From Syntrophaceae bacterium UBA5764 (GTDB lineage: Bacteria > Desulfobacterota > Syntrophia > Syntrophales > Smithellaceae), in NCBI GenBank assembly GCA_002418825.1, contig DIEW01000029.1:26930-32151 (forward strand): a stretch of 5,222 bases of DNA. The letters are read 5' to 3'. The notes beneath the pieces are model-generated. The model was not told where the DNA came from. It was given only the letters and a program-made list of their open reading frames with translations, and searched no databases. Below, piece after piece: positions 1 to 5,222 of this stretch. A program made the position numbers and the translations under genes. The first letter of the stretch is position 1. Every line of letters starts with the position of its first letter.

Positions 1-1530
1 GTTTCCGGCAAGGTGGAAAGCAAACCGGCAAAGCATCTGCGCAGCGCTCTTGGACAAGTGGTTAATTTCTTTTACACGTTGCAGGGAGAAGCAGCCGGCG
101 CGCAGGCATTTTCCAATTTCGACACTCTTTTGGCGCCGTTCATCCGCTATGATGGTTTGACTTTTCCAGAAATTAAACAGGCGTTGCAGGAATTTATTTT
201 TAATATCAACGTACCGACCAGAGTCGGCTTTCAGACGCCTTTTACCAACGTGACTTTGGATGTAACCGTTCCTAAATACTACGCCGACCAAAGTGTGATT
301 ATCGGCGGTATGCCCCATAAAGAAACTTACAAGGAATTTCAGGAAGAAATGAACCTTTTCAACAAGGCTTTTCTACAGGTTATGGCGGAAGGTGACGCCA
401 AGGGCAGGGTGTTTACTTTTCCCATTCCCACCTACAATGTCACACGCGATTTTAACTGGGAAGATCCTAATTTGAAGGATTTGTGGGAGATGACGGCAAA
501 ATACGGCGTTCCTTATTTTTCCAATTTCATCAACTCCGATATGAAGCCGGAAGATGCGCGCAGTATGTGTTGTCGACTGCGCATTGATAACCGTGAACTG
601 GAGATGAGGGGTGGGGGGTTGTTTGGATCCAATCCGCTCACCGGTTCCATCGGCGTCATCACGATAAACATGCCGCGAATAGGTTATTTGGCCAAATCAA
701 AGAATGATTTTATGCAACGACTGGGAAAGTTGATGGAATTGGCGCAGGAAAGCCTGGAAACAAAAAGAAAAGTGCTGGAAAAGTTCACCAATGGCAATCT
801 TTATCCCTATACCAAGTATTATTTGCGCAGTGTAAAAGAGCGATTTAATGAATACTGGAAAAATCATTTTTCCACTATCGGTTTGGTCGGTATGAACGAG
901 GCGTGTATGAATTTGCTGGGCAAAAACATTGCTTCAAAGGAAGGTCAGGAATTCACGAAAAACGTTCTCGATTTTATGAGAAATAAGCTGATTGATTTTC
1001 AGAAAGAAACGGGAAATAATTATAACCTGGAATCAACACCAGCGGAAGGGACTTCGTATCGCCTGGCCAAAATAGACAAGGAAAAATACCCCGATATTAT
1101 TTGCGCCGGAAACGGCAACGGCAGGTTGAAGAAAGGCGAACCTTTTTACACTAATTCCACACAACTGCCGGTTAACTATACCGATGATATTTTTGAGGCG
1201 CTGGATTTGCAGGATGAAATTCAGACCCGCTATACAGGCGGAACCGTGTTTCATACTTTTGCTGGAGAACGTGTGGATAACCCACAGGCGGTAAAAACAT
1301 TGGTTCGTAAAATTTGTTCCAACTACCATTTGCCCTATCTTACTTTCACGCCGACATTCAGCGTTTGTCCGTCGCACGGCTATATTAAAGGCGAACAAGA
1401 AAAATGTCCGAACTGCGGCGATGATTGTGAAGTTTACTCTCGCGTTGTTGGTTATTTACGACCGGTCAAACAATGGAACAAGGGAAAACAGGCGGAATTT
1501 AACGCGCGTCAAGTTTTCAAATTACAGTAA
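1..1530 (+). CDS. nrdD: Anaerobic (class III) ribonucleoside-triphosphate reductase, catalytic subunit, 5'-truncated by the window edge
   Basis: This enzyme reduces ribonucleotides to deoxyribonucleotides in the cytosol without oxygen, using a glycyl radical that generates a cysteine thiyl radical. The reading frame is open from base 1, so 509 C-terminal residues are visible; family members are usually about 600-750 long, so the N-terminal part lies outside. The GTG at base 13 is not the start, because conserved NrdD sequence (ESKPAKHLRSALGQ) already runs through it. Numbering from base 1, the thiyl-radical cysteine is expected at C191 in SMCCRLRID, followed by GSIGVITINMPRIGYL. GLVGMNEAC lies near 295-302 and the active-site loop STPAEGTSYRLAK begins at 345. 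A C-terminal Zn site is formed by C456, C469, C472 and C476, and the radical glycine is G484 in SRVVGYLRPV. All expected catalytic elements of the visible part are intact. The activase gene follows 75 bases downstream. Whether this form uses formate or a thioredoxin-like reductant cannot be settled here. Confidence 0.97.
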   Translation, partial: VSGKVESKPAKHLRSALGQVVNFFYTLQGEAAGAQAFSNFDTLLAPFIRYDGLTFPEIKQALQEFIFNINVPTRVGFQTPFTNVTLDVTVPKYYADQSVIIGGMPHKETYKEFQEEMNLFNKAFLQVMAEGDAKGRVFTFPIPTYNVTRDFNWEDPNLKDLWEMTAKYGVPYFSNFINSDMKPEDARSMCCRLRIDNRELEMRGGGLFGSNPLTGSIGVITINMPRIGYLAKSKNDFMQRLGKLMELAQESLETKRKVLEKFTNGNLYPYTKYYLRSVKERFNEYWKNHFSTIGLVGMNEACMNLLGKNIASKEGQEFTKNVLDFMRNKLIDFQKETGNNYNLESTPAEGTSYRLAKIDKEKYPDIICAGNGNGRLKKGEPFYTNSTQLPVNYTDDIFEALDLQDEIQTRYTGGTVFHTFAGERVDNPQAVKTLVRKICSNYHLPYLTFTPTFSVCPSHGYIKGEQEKCPNCGDDCEVYSRVVGYLRPVKQWNKGKQAEFNARQVFKLQ

Positions 1531-1553
1531 AATATAGTGGATTAATGTTTTTT

Positions 1554-1578
1554 AACCCTGTCTGCAGGAAGGGTTTTT
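1554..1578 (+). terminator. Weak hairpin with T-run between nrdD and nrdG (possible terminator or attenuator)
   Basis: The arms AACCCT (1554-1559) and AGGGTT (1570-1575) are exact complements around a 10-base loop, and a run of five T (1574-1578) overlaps and follows the 3' arm. An alternative inner stem, CCTG (1557-1560) with CAGG (1565-1568), competes with the outer one. The shape fits a weak intrinsic terminator or partial attenuator that would make nrdD transcript more abundant than nrdG. The stem is short and only half G/C, so it may leak or have no function. Confidence 0.4.
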
Positions 1579-1605
1579 GATGTTTAATTTCAGAGTCAAA
1601 AGAAA

Positions 1606-2295
1606 ATGAAAATAGGTGGTTTCCAAAAGGTATCGCTTATCGATTACCCCGGCGCGATTTCTGCGGTTGTCTTTTCACAGGGATGCAATTTCAAGTGTGG
1701 ATATTGCCACAATCCGGAACTGGTGGATCCGGAGAGATTCAGCCCCTGTATCGATGAGAAAAAAATCATGGAATTTTTGGCTACGCGCAGGGGCAAACTC
1801 GATGCCGTTTCCATTACCGGCGGTGAACCGACTATCCAAAAAGATTTAATTCCATTTGTAAAAAAAATCAAAAAGATGGGATTTGCTGTAAAGCTTGATA
1901 CCAACGGCTCCCAGCCGCGAGTGATAAAAGAGCTGCTCAAGGCTAAACTGCTTGATTTTATCGCCATGGACATTAAGGCGCCGTGGGAAAAGTATGCCGA
2001 CATTACGGGAGTTTCCGCGGATACGCAGTCGATTCAAGAAAGCATCAAGCTTATTTTACAAGCCAAGATTAACCATGAATTTCGTACCACCGTAGTGGAG
2101 TCGCGCTTGAACACCAATGATATCATGAAAATATCAAAAATCATCTCCGGCGCCCAAAGCTATGTCCTGCAAAAATTTATCACCACCGAAGTATTGGACA
2201 AAAAGTACCTGAAAGAAAAAACATTATCCGATGAAGAGCTGGAACAGCTTAAAAAACGCATTGAAAAAGAGATAGCCTATGTTATAGTTAGATAG
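1606..2295 (+). CDS. nrdG: Anaerobic ribonucleoside-triphosphate reductase activating protein (radical SAM, NrdG2-type)
   Basis: This cytosolic radical-SAM enzyme is expected to cleave S-adenosylmethionine at a [4Fe-4S] cluster and to put the glycyl radical on NrdD. The 229-residue protein opens with the family signature GGFQKVSLIDYPG (residues 4-16). The cluster motif follows as C27, C31 and C34 (CNFKCGYC) and continues into HNPEL. The SAM-contacting GGEP stretch is at 72-75, DTNGS at 98-102, and DIKAPW at 122-127; together these mark the NrdG2-type activase rather than the shorter E. coli-like NrdG. ATG 1606 is the only usual start codon after the in-frame stop at 1585-1587. Its ribosome binding site is poor: only AGAG at 1592-1595. 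The position just behind nrdD supports the assignment over other glycyl-radical activases such as PflA. The protein looks complete, and the substrate identity rests on family and context. Confidence 0.94.
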   Translation: MKIGGFQKVSLIDYPGAISAVVFSQGCNFKCGYCHNPELVDPERFSPCIDEKKIMEFLATRRGKLDAVSITGGEPTIQKDLIPFVKKIKKMGFAVKLDTNGSQPRVIKELLKAKLLDFIAMDIKAPWEKYADITGVSADTQSIQESIKLILQAKINHEFRTTVVESRLNTNDIMKISKIISGAQSYVLQKFITTEVLDKKYLKEKTLSDEELEQLKKRIEKEIAYVIVR

Positions 2296-2312
2296 CATCA
2301 AACATGGGTCAT

Positions 2313-2319
2313 GAAGGTG
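2313..2319 (+). promoter_or_regulatory. Ribosome binding site of the GAF/HD-GYP gene
   Basis: GAAGGTG carries an AAGG core (2314-2317) six bases before ATG 2324. A second in-frame ATG lies at 2330, which would give a spacing of 12. An in-frame TGA at 2312-2314 rules out an earlier start. The spacing therefore favours 2324. It is the clearest Shine-Dalgarno-like site in the window and lies within the short gap after nrdG. Confidence 0.65.
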
Positions 2320-2323
2320 CGTT

Positions 2324-3892
2324 ATGCGTATGGAAAAAGAAAGTGAAAGCGGCAGTTATACTCACACTGGTCACATTAAGCGGTTGACCGAAATAGGTTT
2401 GGCTCTTTCCGCGGAAAAAAATATCAACCGGCTCATGGAAATGATTCTGTCAGAGGCGCGTGCGTTTACCAACGCGGATGGAGGGACGCTTTATATAATG
2501 TCCGATGACGAATCGAAACTCATTTTTACCATTATTCAAAACGATTCCATAAATGTTCGGATGGGTGGAACGCAAGGCAGAATTACCTGGCCTCCCGTTA
2601 AAATGAAAAATGACGATGGTTACCCCAATCATTCCAATGTTTCATCGCATGCCGCAATTACCGGGGAGGCAGTCAATATCGATGATGTTTACTCGGCTAA
2701 AGGGTTCAATTTTTCGGGAACGAAAAAATTTGACAGGGAAAACAGGTATCGTTCTAAATCGATGATGGTTGTTCCCATGCGCAATCATGAAAACGAAATT
2801 ATAGGGGTATTGCAGCTGATTAACGCACTGGATCCAAAAACAGGGGAAGTAATAAGTTTTTCTCCGGAATCACAGGAAATGACATTATCTCTTGCTTCAC
2901 AGGCAGCGGTTGCTTTGACCAACAATCAGTTGATACATGACTTGGAAAGCCTTCTGGAATCATTTATCAAGACAATAGCCGCTGCTATTGATGAAAAATC
3001 TCCATATACCGGCGGCCATATCCGCCGTGTCGCGCAACTCACTATGGCTATAGCGCATAAAATAAACGAGGTTAAAAGCGGGCCGTTTGCAGGCACTGGT
3101 TTTTCGGCGGATCAACTCAAAGAATTGCGCATGGCCGCATGGCTGCATGATATGGGTAAGATTACGACGCCGGAGCATGTTATAGATAAAGCAAAGAAGC
3201 TGCAAACAGTATATGATAGATTTAACGAAATTAAAGCGCGAATGGAAATTATTAAAAAAGATTATTTGATTAAAACCGGCGCGGCGGTAAAAAACAGAGT
3301 CCAACGTGAGGCTGATGTAAAAAGTACGCAAAAAGAAATAAAAAAGTTTGATGAGGAAATACGTTTTTTAGAAAAAACAAATACGGGCACAGTCTATATA
3401 GACAATAGAGATATTGCCAGGATTAAGAAAATAGCAAAACGCAAATGGAAATTAAACGGCAGGATCAAGCCGCTTCTGACTAAAGACGAAATCAGCAATC
3501 TCAGCGTGCCTTTTGGAACTCTTAATAAAAAAGAAAAAAAAATTATTACCAATCACGCCGCGGTAACGAAAAAGATGCTTTCCCAGATTCCCTTCCCCAA
3601 AAAAATGCGCCGTATAGCCGAATACGCCTCCGCTCACCATGAAAAAATGGACGGCACAGGTTATCCTACCGGGCTCAAGGGAAACGATATTACGCTGCAG
3701 TCGCGTATTATAGCTCTTGCCGATATTTTTGAGGCCATCACGGCTAAAGACAGGCCATATAAAAAAGGTAAAAGCGTCCCCGAAGTGCTCAGGATTATGA
3801 AAGGCATGGTTAAAGATAATTATATCGACGCTGATCTCTTCGAACTATTTGTTAAGGAAAAAATATACAGAAACTACTCTCGCCTTGTATAG
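2324..3892 (+). CDS. GAF-domain sensor with HD-GYP cyclic-di-GMP phosphodiesterase domain (long-insert form)
   Basis: This is a 522-residue soluble signalling protein with no signal peptide or membrane segment. Residues about 20-200 form a GAF domain, including VNIDDVYSAKGFNFSGTKKF, YRSKSMMVVPM and GVLQLIN, a pattern close to GAF domains that bind small ligands or cyclic nucleotides; the ligand is unknown. A helical linker (about 201-218) leads to an HD-GYP domain, whose family hydrolyses cyclic-di-GMP. Its metal and catalytic residues are all present: H232 in GGHIRRV, H275-D276 in LHDMGK, H411 in NHAAV, H438-H439 and the GYP loop in HHEKMDGTGYP, and D467 in LADIFEA. The gap from H275 to H411 is 136 residues, against about 29 in compact HD-GYP domains. 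The extra stretch of roughly 107 residues is lysine- and glutamate-rich and probably a helical hairpin. The gene starts 28 bases after nrdG, so cotranscription with nrdDG is likely. The domain call is firm; the substrate is inferred from the family. Confidence 0.93.
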   Translation: MRMEKESESGSYTHTGHIKRLTEIGLALSAEKNINRLMEMILSEARAFTNADGGTLYIMSDDESKLIFTIIQNDSINVRMGGTQGRITWPPVKMKNDDGYPNHSNVSSHAAITGEAVNIDDVYSAKGFNFSGTKKFDRENRYRSKSMMVVPMRNHENEIIGVLQLINALDPKTGEVISFSPESQEMTLSLASQAAVALTNNQLIHDLESLLESFIKTIAAAIDEKSPYTGGHIRRVAQLTMAIAHKINEVKSGPFAGTGFSADQLKELRMAAWLHDMGKITTPEHVIDKAKKLQTVYDRFNEIKARMEIIKKDYLIKTGAAVKNRVQREADVKSTQKEIKKFDEEIRFLEKTNTGTVYIDNRDIARIKKIAKRKWKLNGRIKPLLTKDEISNLSVPFGTLNKKEKKIITNHAAVTKKMLSQIPFPKKMRRIAEYASAHHEKMDGTGYPTGLKGNDITLQSRIIALADIFEAITAKDRPYKKGKSVPEVLRIMKGMVKDNYIDADLFELFVKEKIYRNYSRLV

Positions 3893-3898
3893 CAAGGC
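3882..3898. terminator. Hairpin over the HD-GYP stop codon in the convergent gap (terminator role uncertain)
   Basis: GCCTTG (3882-3887) and CAAGGC (3893-3898) form a perfect 6-bp stem with a five-base loop, TATAG, that contains the TAG stop of the HD-GYP gene. The gap to the converging hemW gene is only 48 bases. No T-run follows the stem directly on either strand; the nearest on the + strand is six T at 3925-3930. It is therefore not a standard intrinsic terminator, though it could stabilise 3' ends or mark a bidirectional stop region. Confidence 0.35.
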
Positions 3899-3940
3899 TC
3901 AAAGGAATTATCGGTTATATGTCATTTTTTGAAGATTCTA

Positions 3941-5068
3941 TTAGATTAATGCCAGACTGTCGGCCACAGCCATGCCGGCGAGAGTTGGGCGTAGAAAACC
4001 TTTTTTTAGTTCCAGCAATTTACTGTTTATCAAAGATTCAATAACCATTTTCTTTTCTTCAAGCAAATCCGTACGGAATCTTTTCTGGTAAGCTCTCAAG
4101 TCGATTCCATCTTTAGTACGTAAAGCCAAAAATAACGTCTCTAATTTTAATTGTTCCGCTGTAAGTATTTCTTCGCTTTCCACCGGCGATATTCCCTGAG
4201 GAACATTATTCAGATAATCTTTGACAGACTTAACATTCCACCAGCGCCTGTTTTTAAAAAAAGAATGCGCCGCGGGGCCCAAACCCAAATAAGGCGTGTG
4301 CCTCCAGTATTTCATATTGTGCCTGGATTTAAAATTATTTTTGCGCGCAAAATTGGATACTTCGTAATGGATATAGCCGGCTTTTCCCAGTTCCTCCGCT
4401 GTGGTGAAAAAGAATTTTTTCTGCTGTTTTTCATTTAGCTTTTTTATTTTTTTTTCGAGATATCTTTTGTAAAGAGGGGCGCTTGCTTCCAGGGTAAGCT
4501 CGTAGCAGGAAAGATGCTCTGGCCGAAAAGGCAAAGCCTGCGCGAGTGTTTTCTTCCAGAGATTAATGCTTTGGCCGTAGACGCCATAGATAAGGTCGAT
4601 TCCCAGATTCTTGAAACCCGCCGCGCGCGCGTGCCGGATAGCCTGGCGCGCTTCATTCGCGCTGTGCCTGCGCCCCAGGAATCTTAATATTTTGTCATCA
4701 AACGACTGCACGCCGATATTCAGCCGATTAATCCCGAGAGAAAGCAGTGATTTAAAATATTCAACGGAAACATCACCCGGATTAACCTCCATTGTAATTT
4801 CGGTTTCTTTGTCAAGTTTATGAAATTTGTTTATAGTGGATAAGATGTCAGATAATTGCCCGGAGCTAAGAAGGGAAGGCGTCCCGCCGCCGATATAAAC
4901 TGTGTCAAAAGCGTCAAATTGTCGCTGATATAATTTTATTTCGTTAACAAGCCCCGCGACAAATTGAGGCATCAGATTTACGGATGTAATCGAATAAAAA
5001 TTGCAGTAAGCGCATTTGCTCTGGCAAAAGGGGATGTGAATATAAAGGCCGGCTTTTTCGTTTTGCAT
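3941..5068 (-). CDS. hemW: Heme chaperone HemW (radical SAM, HemN-like family)
   Basis: This 375-residue protein has the usual length of HemW, which binds heme and a [4Fe-4S] cluster and delivers heme to target proteins. The radical-SAM motif is C15, C19 and C22 in IPFCQSKCAYCNF. The residue after N23 is F24, where true coproporphyrinogen III dehydrogenase (HemN) has a further cysteine, so HemW is favoured. GGGTPS (60-65), EVNPGD (94-99) and NIGVQSFDD (117-125) complete the SAM-binding core. The HNxxYW heme-associated motif is at H250-W255, followed by YLGLGPAAHSF (260-270) and a C-terminal winged-helix-like region. ATG 5066-5068 sits 22 bases after the lepA stop. It lacks a clear ribosome binding site, so translational coupling to lepA is plausible. 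Many genomes annotate this gene as an oxygen-independent coproporphyrinogen III oxidase, which is probably not its activity. An A_AAA_AAG heptamer lies in frame at 4439-4445. Confidence 0.94.
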   Translation of the reverse strand: MQNEKAGLYIHIPFCQSKCAYCNFYSITSVNLMPQFVAGLVNEIKLYQRQFDAFDTVYIGGGTPSLLSSGQLSDILSTINKFHKLDKETEITMEVNPGDVSVEYFKSLLSLGINRLNIGVQSFDDKILRFLGRRHSANEARQAIRHARAAGFKNLGIDLIYGVYGQSINLWKKTLAQALPFRPEHLSCYELTLEASAPLYKRYLEKKIKKLNEKQQKKFFFTTAEELGKAGYIHYEVSNFARKNNFKSRHNMKYWRHTPYLGLGPAAHSFFKNRRWWNVKSVKDYLNNVPQGISPVESEEILTAEQLKLETLFLALRTKDGIDLRAYQKRFRTDLLEEKKMVIESLINSKLLELKKGFLRPTLAGMAVADSLALI

Positions 5069-5090
5069 AAGGATGCTTTGCCGATAATTA

Positions 5091-5222
5091 TTAATCGCTG
5101 TCCGATTTCAATACCGCCAGAAAAGCGCTTTGCGGAATACTTACCGAACCGATCATTTTCATGCGTTTCTTGCCGGCCTTCTGTTTTTCCAGCAGCTTTC
5201 TTTTGCGGGTGATGTCGCCGCC
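5091..5222 (-). CDS. lepA: Translation factor LepA (elongation factor 4), C-terminal end only
   Basis: Reading the - strand from the right edge gives 43 residues and a TAA stop. They begin GGDITRKRKLLEKQKAGKKR and continue with MKMIGSVSIPQSAFLAVL. This matches the highly conserved LepA C-terminal domain (E. coli LepA has [21 protein letters not shown] followed by IGNVEIPQEAFLAIL). LepA is a ribosome-associated GTPase of about 600 residues that acts on stalled or mispositioned ribosomes; its GTPase domain lies beyond the window. The short basic stretch is the tRNA- and ribosome-contacting tail. hemW follows after 22 bases, an arrangement also found in Bacillus and many other bacteria, which suggests one transcript. 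Confidence 0.95.
   Translation of the reverse strand, partial: GGDITRKRKLLEKQKAGKKRMKMIGSVSIPQSAFLAVLKSDSD

Noticed and set aside
13..15. GTG as the start codon of nrdD
   Set aside because: The frame is open from base 1, and the sequence around it is conserved internal NrdD sequence, so the gene is cut by the window edge.
1033..1398. 121-codon open frame on the - strand
   Set aside because: It lies entirely antisense to the conserved C-terminal half of nrdD and its translation has no recognisable domain; it is a shadow frame.
1533..1538. TATAGT as a -10 box for a separate nrdG promoter
   Set aside because: No acceptable -35 element at 16-18 bases upstream; the best match, TTTTCA (1514-1519), has a spacing of only 13.
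1606..2295. Pyruvate formate-lyase activase or another glycyl-radical activase
   Set aside because: The N-terminal GGFQKVSLIDYPG signature, the length and the position behind nrdD fit the NrdG2-type activase better.
2960..3331. 123-codon open frame on the - strand within the HD-GYP gene
   Set aside because: Antisense to the HD-GYP catalytic domain, with no recognisable motifs or ribosome binding site.
3527..3533. AAAAAAG in the HD-GYP gene as a -1 frameshift site
   Set aside because: The reading phase is AAA AAA G, not A_AAA_AAG, so the tandem-slippage geometry is wrong.
3941..5068. Call of HemN, oxygen-independent coproporphyrinogen III dehydrogenase
   Set aside because: The motif is CxxxCxxCNF with F24 where HemN has an extra cysteine, the protein is short (375 residues), and it carries the HNxxYW motif of HemW.

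Overview
The window holds five protein-coding genes and almost no non-coding DNA. On the + strand are the 3' part of an anaerobic (class III) ribonucleotide reductase gene (nrdD, cut by the left edge), its radical-SAM activase (nrdG, the NrdG2-type activase), and a cytosolic GAF plus HD-GYP signalling protein. On the - strand, converging on them, are the C-terminal end of the translation factor LepA/EF4 (cut by the right edge) and hemW, a radical-SAM heme chaperone of the HemN-like family.

Organism: LepA and HD-GYP proteins mark it as a bacterium. An oxygen-sensitive glycyl-radical reductase with its activase points to anaerobic or facultative life. Coding sequence is A-rich (AAA lysine codons, several runs of 8-9 A). 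No single gene fixes the phylum. The NrdD form (short Zn site, EVYSRVVGY glycyl loop) and the long-insert HD-GYP form both occur in anaerobic deltaproteobacteria and uncultured candidate phyla, so any finer placement would be a guess.

Layout: nrdD 1-1530 (partial); a 75-base gap with a hairpin followed by a T-run; nrdG 1606-2295; a 28-base gap with a good ribosome binding site; the GAF/HD-GYP gene 2324-3892; a 48-base convergent gap with a 6-bp hairpin over the HD-GYP stop codon; hemW 3941-5068 on the - strand; a 22-base gap; the lepA end 5091-5222 on the - strand. No stretch over 300 bases lacks a gene, and no RNA gene, mobile element, CRISPR array or long repeat is visible.

How the genes work together: NrdG uses a [4Fe-4S] cluster and S-adenosylmethionine to place a radical on a glycine near the NrdD C-terminus, which enables NrdD to make deoxyribonucleotides without oxygen. 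The HD-GYP protein is probably cotranscribed and would couple a GAF-sensed signal to cyclic-di-GMP breakdown; any link to nucleotide supply is inference. lepA-hemW is a common bacterial gene pair and probably a separate transcript. I see no clearly undescribed system. The points most worth a second look are the HD-GYP gene's position behind nrdDG, the roughly 107-residue insert in the HD-GYP catalytic domain, and an in-frame dnaX-like A_AAA_AAG heptamer inside hemW.
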